64,000 nt of DNA from Bacteroidales bacterium (GTDB lineage Bacteria; Bacteroidota; Bacteroidia; Bacteroidales; VadinHA17). The translations under genes and the position numbers were made by a program. Every line of letters begins with the position of its first letter. Positions within the stretch are counted from its first letter, which is position 1. The stretch spans positions 35,643-99,642 of the forward strand of contig JALONR010000022.1 in the NCBI GenBank assembly GCA_025454815.1, read 5' to 3'. Below, piece after piece: positions 1-9,515 of this stretch. The notes beneath the pieces were generated by a model, which had not been told where the DNA came from, searched no databases, and worked only from the letters and a program-made list of their open reading frames with translations.

Positions 1-1128
1 AAATACATGACCGAGTATATGCCCGGTTCAACTTCCGGGAACGGAGAGGTTACCGGAGAAGTGGTATACGCCGGTTACGGTATCACTGCTCCCGAACTCA
101 ACTATGATGACTACAGGGGCATTGATGTGAAGGGTAAAATAGTTCTGATTGAACGTGAATCACCCGTCAATCCTTCAGACGGCCCGGAGAAATTCAATCC
201 CTGGTATGAATACTCATTCCACCAGTACAAGCTGGCCAATGCCGTGGAACACGGAGCCGTGGGGATGATCTACAACTACGGTCCTATCGCAAACCCCAAT
301 AACAGCTACTTTGAAGATTTTGTGTACGTCCATATAGGAGATACGGTTGTCAGGGATATTTTTGCCGGAACGGGATATGATCACAGGGAGGTTGTGAAGC
401 AGATTGACTCTACTCTCAGACCCGGCTCGTTCAACACCGGAAAGACCGTTACTGTCAGAATGAGCACGAAGCATTTTCCTGACGGAAAGGGGAGCAACGT
501 TATCGGCATGCTGAAGGGAACAGATCCCGTGCTTAAGGATGAGACAATAATAATAGGTGCACATCTCGACCACCTCGGCCTGTGCTACGAAATGATCCCG
601 GGAGCAAATGACAATGCTTCCGCCGTTGCAGTGATGATGGGTGTGGCAAAGGCACTTGCTGTCAATAAGGTTCCCCTGAGGAGGTCAGTCATGTTTCTCT
701 CCTTTGGCGCAGAGGAACAGGCCATTATGGGTGCACTTGAATATATCAGAAGGCCGGTGATGCCGCTTGAGAAAAGCATTCTTCTGAATATGGACGGAGT
801 GGGTATAGGTCATTCAATAAGGGCCGCCGCCGGAACCAACTACCCGAAGCTTTGGTCATTTGTTGAGGAGGCGAATGACAAGTACATACACAGGCCGATT
901 TCAACCGGCTACTTTTCAAATCTCGGCAGGCCGAGACTGGATGCTGCACGGTTTCTGTCAGCCGGCGTTCCATCACTCAGCTTTTCCACTTACGGTTCAG
1001 AGAACTATTATCACATACCGCTTGACAATATTGACATCATTAAGCCTGAGATAATGGAAGACCTGAGTCAGCTCCTGTTTATGACCGTGGTCAGAATGGC
1101 CAACAGCCCTGAACCGCTGAGGGAATGA
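1..1128 (+). CDS. M28 family metallopeptidase with PA-like domain (5' truncated by window edge)
   Basis: Frame is open from base 1. Protein has IIIGAHLDHLG, GANDNASAVAVMM and FGAEEQAIMGALEY zinc aminopeptidase motifs. Confidence 0.85.
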   Translation, partial: KYMTEYMPGSTSGNGEVTGEVVYAGYGITAPELNYDDYRGIDVKGKIVLIERESPVNPSDGPEKFNPWYEYSFHQYKLANAVEHGAVGMIYNYGPIANPNNSYFEDFVYVHIGDTVVRDIFAGTGYDHREVVKQIDSTLRPGSFNTGKTVTVRMSTKHFPDGKGSNVIGMLKGTDPVLKDETIIIGAHLDHLGLCYEMIPGANDNASAVAVMMGVAKALAVNKVPLRRSVMFLSFGAEEQAIMGALEYIRRPVMPLEKSILLNMDGVGIGHSIRAAAGTNYPKLWSFVEEANDKYIHRPISTGYFSNLGRPRLDAARFLSAGVPSLSFSTYGSENYYHIPLDNIDIIKPEIMEDLSQLLFMTVVRMANSPEPLRE

Positions 1129-1192
1129 TGACTGTTTTGCACGGGCTGAACAGATTATATGGGACTCAAACAGGCTGGTCCGGTACTAAAGC

Positions 1193-1720
1193 TTATTTCA
1201 CCCAGGCTGCGGTTATTTCTGCGATGTACAGTTTGTGCATCCCGGTATTGTTGCCGTAATGTGTTCTTTGCGGAACCGTATCAATAAATCCTCCCTCCCG
1301 GAGCGGATCAGCATAAAGCTTTTTGCATTCAAGAACCAGCCGTGCTTCGGCAAAAGCCGGATACCCATCCGGGGAGAAAAGGGGTGTCAGTCCGGCCTCC
1401 GAAACCTTGTCACAATCCCTTCCGCTCTTTGTGCCGCAAAGGTCAAGGGCATCACGATACCGGTCGTCAAAGAACGTAAGGGTAAATCCAGGTGTGTTCT
1501 CCATAAACCCGTAGGTATATCGCTCAGGCCGTACGAAAACAAAGACCACATTCCTGTTCCACAGGTATCCCATCCCGCCCCAGTTGGCTGTCATGGTGTT
1601 GAAATTATCCGGTGTTCCGGCGGTTAGGAGCATCCAGTCAGATGCAATCAGCCTGATAAGATTGTCTTCAATTTCTGCAGGGTCTGTCTGAGTGAATTTC
1701 CAGTCCTTCATATAAATCAT
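1193..1720 (-). CDS. Flavin reductase-like domain protein
   Basis: 175 aa; TAGTPDNFNTMTANWGGMGYLWNRNVVFVFVRPERYT pattern typical of flavin reductase/DIM6-NTAB proteins. Confidence 0.75.
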   Translation of the reverse strand: MIYMKDWKFTQTDPAEIEDNLIRLIASDWMLLTAGTPDNFNTMTANWGGMGYLWNRNVVFVFVRPERYTYGFMENTPGFTLTFFDDRYRDALDLCGTKSGRDCDKVSEAGLTPLFSPDGYPAFAEARLVLECKKLYADPLREGGFIDTVPQRTHYGNNTGMHKLYIAEITAAWVK

Positions 1721-1858
1721 TTATATAAGTAAAGATAGCATAAACAACGGCAACATAGATCATTGCCCCTTATGGGGGTAGTAGCCGCCCATATCCGGTT
1801 GGAGAAGGAAGACCATCTCTTTCCGTGCAAATGAGCTTTTCCTTGCCCCGTTCTGGCA

Positions 1859-2263
1859 TCAGTCCTGATCTGATGAAGTTATAACCTCAAAAACCGGCGA
1901 ATGGTTGATCGTCTTCTTGACCAGGCAGAGCTCTGCGGCGTTGATCACCGCTGAACGGTATTTTGCGGGGAAGTCGGCCGGAAGCCTTATGTCAAGCTTA
2001 AACCGTGAAGGTACCCTCTTCTCACTGTCAAATTCCATTGACTGGATGATTCTGATCCCTTCAGCCGGGATATTCCGCTGGTCGCAGAATGATTTGACAT
2101 AAATGCCGGCACAGGTGCCTATCGATGCAAGAAAGAGCTCGAACGGTTCGGGGGCTGAACCTCCGCCTCCGTTCCTGACTGACTGGTCTGTTCTGATTGT
2201 CTTGCCGTTTAAATGGGCGGTTATCACCTTGCCGCCGTCAAGTGTTATCTCCATTGAAGCCAT
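1859..2263 (-). CDS. OsmC family protein
   Basis: 134 aa with GGGGSAPEPFELFLASIGTCAGIYVKSFC and C-terminal ELCLVKKTI; both OsmC-type cysteines are present. Confidence 0.8.
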   Translation of the reverse strand: MASMEITLDGGKVITAHLNGKTIRTDQSVRNGGGGSAPEPFELFLASIGTCAGIYVKSFCDQRNIPAEGIRIIQSMEFDSEKRVPSRFKLDIRLPADFPAKYRSAVINAAELCLVKKTINHSPVFEVITSSDQD

Positions 2264-2293
2264 AAAAATCCGGATCTTTAATTGTAAGGTTAA

Positions 2294-2533
2294 TTATACT
2301 GCTTTTTCACGAAGGATTTTCACCATTCCTTCCGAATTGTCAACGAGGGTTATCTGACCGATGTGATTCATGAGGTTAAAGCTGAGCAGTCCTGTGCCTG
2401 CCCCGAACTCAAGGGCCTTCATTTTACGGCTGAGTGGTATTTGCCTGATAATTGCAGCAGCCACTGTTTCAGCACGTTCACGGTGCATCAGGTTCCTGTC
2501 CCACCCTGACGCCTTAATGTCAAATTCACTCAT
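2294..2533 (-). pseudogene. Truncated class I SAM-dependent methyltransferase (N-terminal fragment)
   Basis: 79 aa containing motif I (ALEFGAGTGLLSFNL) and a motif II-like segment (ITLVDNSEGMV). It stops before the rest of the Rossmann fold, and the OsmC gene follows directly. Confidence 0.6.
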
Positions 2534-2736
2534 ACTGCAGTTTTCTCTTTATACATAGCGTTACAACATAGGATGTAACATATTGTTTATGATGCACCAT
2601 TGAGGGCATCAGCATCTGATGCCATTCCTCTCCGGCATGAAATTATAACATTTTTTTCCCGGATTAATGTGATTATTTGCGAAATTGCAGAAGAGGTAAG
2701 GAATGCAATCCTGCCGGCATTTTAATACTTAACGTT

Positions 2737-4602
2737 ATGAAGAAAACTGCCTTAACCATTTGTTTATTAAGTCTTTTTATGATGTCACAGTCACAGTCGT
2801 TCAACAATTTTCCCGTGACCACCCAGAAGCCGCCGCTTCATGGAAGGCACTGGATGGCCATTACGGGAAAGCCCCTTGCCGCGACGGCAGGAGCGATGAT
2901 CTTTGACCGCGGGGGCAATGCAGTTGATGCCGCATGTGCGATGCTGGCCGCCACCTGCACCATGTGGGATGTTCTCAGCTGGGGAGGCGAGACACAGGCC
3001 CTGATATATAACCCCAATACAGGAAAGGTGATAGCCATCAACGCACTGGGTGTGGCTCCTACGGGTGCCACGGCCGGGTATTACAAGTCGAAGGGGTATA
3101 AATATCCTCCCGAATACGGACCGCTGGCAGCGGTTACGCCCGGCACACCCGGCGGATTGATGGTCATGCTTGCCGAGTATGGCACCATGAGCCTGAAGGA
3201 GGTACTGGAGCCGGCCATGCAGATGGCAGCCGGCTATCCGATTGAGGCGCAGACAGCAAATTCCATTGAGAGATCAAAGAACAGGATAAAGGAATGGCCA
3301 TACTCAGCAAAGGTATTTCTCCCCCATGCAGGGCAGGATCGTGAAGCTCCCTCAGCCGGGGAAATATTCGTCCAGAGTGACTTGCTTGAAACGCTGACAA
3401 AGCTGGTTGAGGCTGAACAGCAGGCACTGAAGAAGCGCAAGTCGCGCCGAGATGCCATCTACGCAGCCTATGACAGGTTTTACAGGGGAGACATAGCGGC
3501 TGAGATTGCCCGCGGATGCCAGGAACAGGGGGGTCTTATAACCACCGGGGACCTGGCCAGCTGGCAGGTGAAGATCGAAGAACCGCTGATGACTGAATAC
3601 CGGGGCATTGAGGTTTACAAGCTGCAACAATGGACACAGGGGCCGGCGATGCTCCAGACTCTCAATATCCTTGAGAACTTCGACCTTAAGGAGATGGGGT
3701 ATAACTCAACCAGGTATATCCATACGCTCTACCAGGCTATGAACCTCGCATTTGCCGACCGGGACTTCTATTACGGTGATCCGGCTTTCCCGCCTGAGGA
3801 GCCGATGAAGGGGCTACTCTCAAAGGAGTATGCGCTTGAACGAAGCAAACTTATCAACCCTGACCGCAATGACCCGGCTGTGAGGCCCGGTGATCCCTAT
3901 CCCTTTGAAGGCAAGGCGAATCCTTTTGCCACCCTGCTGAATTCATGGCAGGCAGATGCACGGAATATCTACCCGGCTGATGATCCGGACCAGTACGACC
4001 TTTTCCTTGCTGCTTTCCGGTCGGGTACCACCTCTATTGAGGCAGCCGACAAGGAGGGATGGGTTGTTTCCGTCACTCCCAGCGGAGGATGGGTGCCTGC
4101 ATGCATTGCAGGCAACACCGGCATTGGCATGAGCCAGAGGATGCAGAGCTTTGTGCTTGATGAAAAAGAAAACCCGTTCAATGTGGTGGAACCGGGCAAG
4201 AGGCCGCGCGTAACCCTGACCCCGACCCTGGCAATGAAGGATGGTAAACCGTTTCTCTCCTTCGCCAAGCAGGGCGGAGATGAGCAGGACCAGCTGCTGC
4301 TGCAGTTTTTCCTGAATGTGGTTGAATTTGGCATGACCGTCCAGGAGGCCTGTGAGGCACCTTCGTTCAAGACACTGCAGATGTATTCCAGCTTCGGTGA
4401 TCATGAAAAGGTTGCCGGCGGACTTGTACTGAACAACAGCATGCCATCATGGGTCAGGAAGGAATTGGCAGGAATGGGTTACAGGCTCTCATTCCAGGAG
4501 AGGACCTCCGGGCCGGTGAATGCGATAGCTTTTGACCGGGGTCATGGCACCTTCTGGGGCGGATCAAGCAACCACGGCGAAGATTACGGCATTGGGTGGT
4601 AG
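2737..4602 (+). CDS. Gamma-glutamyltransferase family protein, secreted
   Basis: In-frame ATG at 2737 (MKKTALTICLLSLFMMSQSQS) gives a signal peptide. Ntn Thr region is GTTSIEAADKEGWVVSVTPSGG; long GGT-type N-domain. Confidence 0.85.
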   Translation: MKKTALTICLLSLFMMSQSQSFNNFPVTTQKPPLHGRHWMAITGKPLAATAGAMIFDRGGNAVDAACAMLAATCTMWDVLSWGGETQALIYNPNTGKVIAINALGVAPTGATAGYYKSKGYKYPPEYGPLAAVTPGTPGGLMVMLAEYGTMSLKEVLEPAMQMAAGYPIEAQTANSIERSKNRIKEWPYSAKVFLPHAGQDREAPSAGEIFVQSDLLETLTKLVEAEQQALKKRKSRRDAIYAAYDRFYRGDIAAEIARGCQEQGGLITTGDLASWQVKIEEPLMTEYRGIEVYKLQQWTQGPAMLQTLNILENFDLKEMGYNSTRYIHTLYQAMNLAFADRDFYYGDPAFPPEEPMKGLLSKEYALERSKLINPDRNDPAVRPGDPYPFEGKANPFATLLNSWQADARNIYPADDPDQYDLFLAAFRSGTTSIEAADKEGWVVSVTPSGGWVPACIAGNTGIGMSQRMQSFVLDEKENPFNVVEPGKRPRVTLTPTLAMKDGKPFLSFAKQGGDEQDQLLLQFFLNVVEFGMTVQEACEAPSFKTLQMYSSFGDHEKVAGGLVLNNSMPSWVRKELAGMGYRLSFQERTSGPVNAIAFDRGHGTFWGGSSNHGEDYGIGW

Positions 4603-4753
4603 GCAGAGGTCTGAAGGCCCCTATCTGCCAGCCGGCGGATGCGGGGTTTGGCTTCGCCGGGCTCACCGCCAAAGGTGGCCTGGTTCGACCCTCCGGGTCT
4701 CAATCTGAAGGTCTTGCAGTCTAAGTGATTGATCAATAATTTATTAGAAATCA

Positions 4754-4784
4754 CTATTGCCTATTGCCTATTGCCTATTGCCTA
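4754..4784. repeat. Heptanucleotide tandem repeat (CTATTGC)x4.4
   Basis: Read directly: ctattgc ctattgc ctattgc ctattgc cta. Confidence 0.95.
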
Positions 4785-4801
4785 GTTTCCAACATGATTC
4801 T

Positions 4802-4809
4802 TATCTTTG
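4802..4809 (+). promoter_or_regulatory. TAnnTTTG-type Bacteroidetes -7 element (TATCTTTG)
   Basis: Exact match to TAnnTTTG, 22 nt before the ATG at 4831. Confidence 0.55.
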
Positions 4810-4830
4810 TGCCCTCGGTCAGATAATCAG

Positions 4831-5706
4831 ATGGCAAAGAACGAAAAAAGGAAGGGTAAGTGGAGTGACAGGTTCCGGTTGGCTGTATTCAATGATACCA
4901 CCTTTGAGGAGCTCTGGCGTATCCGCCTGTCAAAGGCCAACGCACTTATGGCAGCCGCATTGCTGCTGGTGGCTACACTGGCGGCGAACACTTCACTGAT
5001 TGCATTCACCAATCTCAGGGAGTTCATACCGGGCTACCCTGACGTGGAGATGCGGCGAAATATACTGATGAACGCCATCATGCTTGACTCTCTTGAGCAT
5101 GAGCTGGAGATCAGGGACAAGTACTTCCGTGACCTTAATGATGTCATCTCCGGAAGGCAGCCGATAGGTTCGGTAACAATGCGTGACAGTACACGTGACT
5201 ACAGCAATATAGTCTTCAACAGGTCTGCCGAGGATTCAATCTTCAGGGCCCGGGTGGAACAGGAGGAGAAGTACAGCCTCTCAGCGGCCGGTATTTCGTC
5301 ATCTGAAAGTCCGGGCGAGGTTTCAAACCTGGCCAACATTCATTTCTTCCCGCCGGTTAAGGGAATCATATCCAGCAACTATGATCCCCGTACCCGCCAT
5401 TATGCCATTGACATCGTCACCCAGCCCAAAGCGGTTGTATCTTCGACCCTGGAAGGCACTGTGATCATGACCGGCTGGACAATGGAGACAGGTTTCGTGA
5501 TAATGATCCAGCATGCCAACAACCTTGTTTCGGTATACAAGCACAACGCCAGGCTGCTGAAGGAGATGGGTGACAGGGTCTGGGCCGGAGAGGCGATATC
5601 AATTGTCGGTGACTCGGGTGAGCTGTATACCTCGGGGCCTCATCTTCATTTTGAACTCTGGTATAACGGGGAACCGCTTGACCCGGCGCAGTACGTATTC
5701 TTCTGA
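4831..5706 (+). CDS. M23 family peptidase (LytM-like), membrane-anchored
   Basis: MAKNEKRKGKWSDRF start, one TM helix, and C-terminal HYAIDIVTQPKAVVSSTLEGTV...GPHLHFELWYNGEPLDP LytM motifs. Confidence 0.85.
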   Translation: MAKNEKRKGKWSDRFRLAVFNDTTFEELWRIRLSKANALMAAALLLVATLAANTSLIAFTNLREFIPGYPDVEMRRNILMNAIMLDSLEHELEIRDKYFRDLNDVISGRQPIGSVTMRDSTRDYSNIVFNRSAEDSIFRARVEQEEKYSLSAAGISSSESPGEVSNLANIHFFPPVKGIISSNYDPRTRHYAIDIVTQPKAVVSSTLEGTVIMTGWTMETGFVIMIQHANNLVSVYKHNARLLKEMGDRVWAGEAISIVGDSGELYTSGPHLHFELWYNGEPLDPAQYVFF

Positions 5707-5720
5707 GAGGAGATTGGCAG

Positions 5721-6887
5721 ATGCATAAACGACTGGCAATCATTGGTTCAACAGGATCTATCGGCACCCAGACACTGGGTATAGTAGCCCGTTACCCCGG
5801 GCTTTTCACTGTCAGTGCACTTACCGCAGGCAGCAATGCCGAACTTCTTATGGCACAGGCAAGGCTGTGCCGTCCTGAAAGGGTGGTCATAGGCAACGAA
5901 TCATTTTACCAGGTTGTCAGGGACGGTCTGGCCGGCCTGGGCATTGAGGTTCTGGCCGGGCAAAAGGCTGTTGAGGAGGTGGCTTCATCTGACGGAATTG
6001 ACACCGTGGTGGCGGCCATGGTGGGTTTTGCCGGTCTTCGCCCCACCGCTGCGGCTGTGGCCGCCGGCAGGGAGGTTGCGCTGGCAAACAAGGAGACGCT
6101 GGTAGTTGCCGGTGACCTGATAACCCGCACTGCTGCCGTCACCGGCTCGAGGCTGCTTCCGGTTGACTCGGAGCACTCGGCTATCATGCAGTGCCTTAAC
6201 GGCGAGCCTGACCAATCGGTGGAAAAGATAATCCTCACGGCATCAGGAGGCCCCTTCCGTGATATGCCGGCAGAACGGCTGGCAAAGGTAACCCCGCTTG
6301 AAGCCCTGCGTCATCCGAACTGGACCATGGGCTCCAAGATCACCATTGACTCGGCTACCCTTATGAACAAGGGGCTTGAGGTGATAGAGGCACACTGGCT
6401 CTTCGGTACCCCCGCTGACCATATTGACGTTCTTATACATCCTCAGTCGATAATCCATTCCATGGTGCAGTTCACTGACGGGTCGGTAAAGGCACAGCTG
6501 GGCGTGCCTGATATGCGTCTGCCGATTATTTACGCACTCACCTGGCCGGAAAGGGTTATTACAGAGCTCCCCCGTCCGTCGCTGGCAGACATAGGCTCGC
6601 TTACATTCGGCGAACCGGATACGGTTCGTTTCCGATGCCTTGCGCTGGCACGTTCCGCCCTTAAAGCCGGAGGAAACATGCCCTGTGCCCTGAACGCCGC
6701 CAATGAGGAAGCAGTGGCAGCATTCCTGAATGAACAGATTGGGTTCAATGATATAGCCGGCACGGTTGAACATGTGCTGGACAAAACATCTTTCAACAAT
6801 GAAGCGTCTCTTGACGTTTATGCCATGACTGACAGAGTAAGCCGCAGTCTGGCAAGTGAATACATAAAAAAAGTACTTAAGAAATGA
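5721..6887 (+). CDS. dxr: 1-deoxy-D-xylulose-5-phosphate reductoisomerase
   Basis: LAIIGSTGSIGTQTL, LANKETLVVAGD, PVDSEHSAIMQCL, LTASGGPFRD, HPNWTMGSKITIDSATLMNKGLEVIEA. Confidence 0.97.
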   Translation: MHKRLAIIGSTGSIGTQTLGIVARYPGLFTVSALTAGSNAELLMAQARLCRPERVVIGNESFYQVVRDGLAGLGIEVLAGQKAVEEVASSDGIDTVVAAMVGFAGLRPTAAAVAAGREVALANKETLVVAGDLITRTAAVTGSRLLPVDSEHSAIMQCLNGEPDQSVEKIILTASGGPFRDMPAERLAKVTPLEALRHPNWTMGSKITIDSATLMNKGLEVIEAHWLFGTPADHIDVLIHPQSIIHSMVQFTDGSVKAQLGVPDMRLPIIYALTWPERVITELPRPSLADIGSLTFGEPDTVRFRCLALARSALKAGGNMPCALNAANEEAVAAFLNEQIGFNDIAGTVEHVLDKTSFNNEASLDVYAMTDRVSRSLASEYIKKVLKK

Positions 6888-8209
6888 CCGTTCTGATAAA
6901 AATACTTCAGCTGCTGCTGTCACTCTCAATCCTGGTAATTGTCCATGAGTTCGGACACTATCTCTTTGCCCGCCTCTTTAAAACGAGGGTTGAAAAATTC
7001 TATCTCTTTTTCGACTGGCCTTTTGCCATCTTTAAAAAGAAATTCGGGGAAACTGAGTATGGAGTCGGGATGATACCGCTGGGCGGGTATGTGAAGATAT
7101 CCGGTATGATTGATGAATCAATGGACCGGGAGCAGATGAAGCAGCCTCCGCAGCCGTACGAGTTCAGGTCAAAGAAGGCATGGCAAAGGCTGATGATCAT
7201 GCTGGGAGGAGTCTTCTTCAACTTCATCTTCGCTATGCTAATTTATGTCGGCGTCCTGAGCCTGTGGGGTGAGACCTATCTTTCTGCCTCCAACGTTAAG
7301 TACGGGATACTGACTGACTCAACCGGTTATGCAATGGGGCTTCGCAACGGTGACAGGATAATATCTGTTGACGGAGAACCGGTTGACAATTTTTACGCCA
7401 TCATCCCTGACATCTTGCTGAATGAGCGGGAGGTAATAACCGTGGAGCGTGAAGGGGCAATGGTTGACATTCCGGTTGCCCGAGAGTTCATACCTGTCCT
7501 GCTTAAGAACCCTGATATAATCGATGCAAGAATACCTTTCGGCCCGTTTGTTATTTCACAGGTTGCCGATGAGTCTCCGGCTTCAGCTGCGGGCCTTGCC
7601 GTAGGTGACGAGATCGTTGCCCTCGATGGTAATCCATTCACCTGGTATGACGAATTCCAGTCGTACCTGGCATCACACAGGGCAAAACCTGTCACTGTGT
7701 CAGTGAAGAGGGGAGAAGAGCTTAAGGATATAACCGTAACAACCACGGAAGCAGGTATACTGGGTGTTTACAGGGAAGTGGCAAATATTCTCCAGCTCAG
7801 CACAAAGCACTATAATTTTTTCGAGGCCATACCGGCCGGAATATCGAAAGGATGGAAAACCACAGGAGATTATCTCAAGCAGTTTAAGCTGATATTTGCG
7901 AAGGACACAAAGGGCTACGAGTCGCTGGGTGGTTTTATAACCATCGGGAGCATTTTCCCCGGCAAATGGAACTGGCAGTCGTTCTGGAACCTCACCGCAT
8001 TCCTCTCGCTGATCCTTGCCGTGATGAATATACTTCCAATCCCGGCGCTGGATGGCGGGCATGTCATGTTCCTGATCTTCGAGGTGGTCACCGGCAGGAA
8101 ACCGAGTGACAAATTCATGGAATATGCGCAGATAACCGGAATGGTTATCCTTCTTGCGCTCCTCATATTTGCCAACGGGAATGACATACTCAAGCTGATC
8201 AGAAAATGA
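6884..8209 (+). CDS. rseP: RIP metalloprotease RseP (site-2 protease)
   Basis: HEFGHYLFAR zinc motif, PDZ domains, NILPIPALDGGHVMFLIFE. Overlaps the dxr stop by 4 nt. Confidence 0.95.
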   Translation: MTVLIKILQLLLSLSILVIVHEFGHYLFARLFKTRVEKFYLFFDWPFAIFKKKFGETEYGVGMIPLGGYVKISGMIDESMDREQMKQPPQPYEFRSKKAWQRLMIMLGGVFFNFIFAMLIYVGVLSLWGETYLSASNVKYGILTDSTGYAMGLRNGDRIISVDGEPVDNFYAIIPDILLNEREVITVEREGAMVDIPVAREFIPVLLKNPDIIDARIPFGPFVISQVADESPASAAGLAVGDEIVALDGNPFTWYDEFQSYLASHRAKPVTVSVKRGEELKDITVTTTEAGILGVYREVANILQLSTKHYNFFEAIPAGISKGWKTTGDYLKQFKLIFAKDTKGYESLGGFITIGSIFPGKWNWQSFWNLTAFLSLILAVMNILPIPALDGGHVMFLIFEVVTGRKPSDKFMEYAQITGMVILLALLIFANGNDILKLIRK

Positions 8210-8248
8210 TTATTGCGGTAAGGTGAACAACGGATGTGAAAGAATTTG

Positions 8249-8256
8249 TACATTTG
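8249..8256 (+). promoter_or_regulatory. TAnnTTTG-type -7 element (TACATTTG) upstream of tatA
   Basis: Exact consensus match, 22 nt before the ATG. Confidence 0.5.
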
Positions 8257-8278
8257 CATAAATAAAAATCACTGAGAA

Positions 8279-8458
8279 ATGGGAAAGATCGGACCTCTTG
8301 AAATAATCCTGATACTTGTGGTTGTTGTACTGCTTTTCGGCGGAAGGAAGATTCCGGAGCTGATGAAAGGGATTGGGCAGGGGCTTAAAGAGTTTAAAAA
8401 AGCCAAGGACACCACCACTGATGCTGATGCCGACAAGAGTGCCGGAAAGGAGAATTAA
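8279..8458 (+). CDS. tatA: Twin-arginine translocase subunit TatA/TatE (59 aa, below the ORF-track cut-off)
   Basis: Manual translation: [68 protein letters not shown] motif is diagnostic. Confidence 0.92.
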   Translation: MGKIGPLEIILILVVVVLLFGGRKIPELMKGIGQGLKEFKKAKDTTTDADADKSAGKEN

Positions 8459-8478
8459 GATCAGAAAGCGCTATATTT

Positions 8479-8505
8479 AAGCCTGCATGAGAGTGCAGGC
8501 TTTTT
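8479..8505 (+). terminator. Rho-independent terminator after tatA
   Basis: AAGCCTGCA-tgagag-TGCAGGCTT followed by TTTTG. Confidence 0.8.
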
Positions 8506-8525
8506 GTTTCATAAAAGGATGTGAC

Positions 8526-9512
8526 ATGAGAAGAAATACATTTTACCTGTTTCTGATGCTGCCGTTACTATTCTCGTGCGGTGATTCGTCTGTTACCCGG
8601 ACTCTTCCGAACGTTACCGGCACCACCGGGGAGGTTCTGGTGGTGATGGACAAACAGATGTGGGACGGTAGTCCGGGCCTTGCCATAAGGGAGCAGGTGA
8701 GCCCATTTCTTCTGGGGCTCCCGCAGCCTGAGCGGGCTTTCACCCTGATGCCGGTCAACCCTGAAGGATTCCGTGACATATACGTTGCTCACCGGAATAT
8801 CATACAGGCAGGGACCGAAGAAGGACTCGGGGATCCTGTGGTGACCTATACCCGGAACAGATGGGCGGAGACTCAGCTTGTCGTGGCGGTAAAGGCAGCT
8901 GACACGGCCTCGCTGGCGGCATGTATAAGGGAAAACGGTGAAGAGATAAGGAGGAGGATCAATGATGCCGAGCGTGGAAGGCTGACCGACTGGCTGACCA
9001 ACTCCGCGGGCAGGGAGCGGAGTGTGGTGTCTGCCGGCGGCAATGAATGGGAACTGGTGATGCCCGCAGGATGGAAGCCTGATTTCAACCGCGAGGGGAT
9101 CATGATGATCTCAGCCGAGACCCCGGCCACCACGCAGTCAGTGATGGTATCTGTCACTGACCGCACCACCTCCAGGATCGGTTGCATCGAACTTGCCGAC
9201 CTGGCCCAGAAGCGGATGTCAGCCGAGGTGAAGGGCCCTGACGGCGGCTCATTCATGGTCATAGAACAGAAGGTGCCGGTCAGTTGCCGCTCCTTCAGGC
9301 GCAGCGGCACTGATTATATCGAGATGCGCGGACTGTGGACCCTGGAGGGAGGATTCATGGGCGGACCGTTCATTTCATACGCTTTTATTGACTCCGCCAC
9401 TGCAAGGGCGGTGGTCGTTACCGGGTTCGTCTATGCCCCGAGGGAGGATAAGAGAGAGCTGCTCCGCCAGGTTGAGGCGCTGATGTACACCGTAAAAAAA
9501 CGTCAGGAATAG
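8526..9512 (+). CDS. DUF4837-type lipoprotein
   Basis: Lipobox LLFSCGDSS; VTGTTGEVLVVMDKQMWDG...REQVSPFLLGLPQPE matches the Bacteroidetes DUF4837 pattern. Confidence 0.75.
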   Translation: MRRNTFYLFLMLPLLFSCGDSSVTRTLPNVTGTTGEVLVVMDKQMWDGSPGLAIREQVSPFLLGLPQPERAFTLMPVNPEGFRDIYVAHRNIIQAGTEEGLGDPVVTYTRNRWAETQLVVAVKAADTASLAACIRENGEEIRRRINDAERGRLTDWLTNSAGRERSVVSAGGNEWELVMPAGWKPDFNREGIMMISAETPATTQSVMVSVTDRTTSRIGCIELADLAQKRMSAEVKGPDGGSFMVIEQKVPVSCRSFRRSGTDYIEMRGLWTLEGGFMGGPFISYAFIDSATARAVVVTGFVYAPREDKRELLRQVEALMYTVKKRQE

Positions 9513-9515
9513 GTA

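Noticed and set aside
4603-4740. Cluster of tiny hairpins after the GGT gene (REP-like)
   Set aside because: Only 3-4-bp stems such as GCC-aaa-GGT and GGT-tcg-ACC; too weak to call without genome-wide copies.
4757-4999. ORF beginning MPIAYCLL
   Set aside because: Runs through the heptamer repeat and an alternate frame of the M23 gene.
6243-6929. 228-aa minus-strand ORF opposite dxr
   Set aside because: Shadow of dxr; Cys/His-rich nonsense translation.
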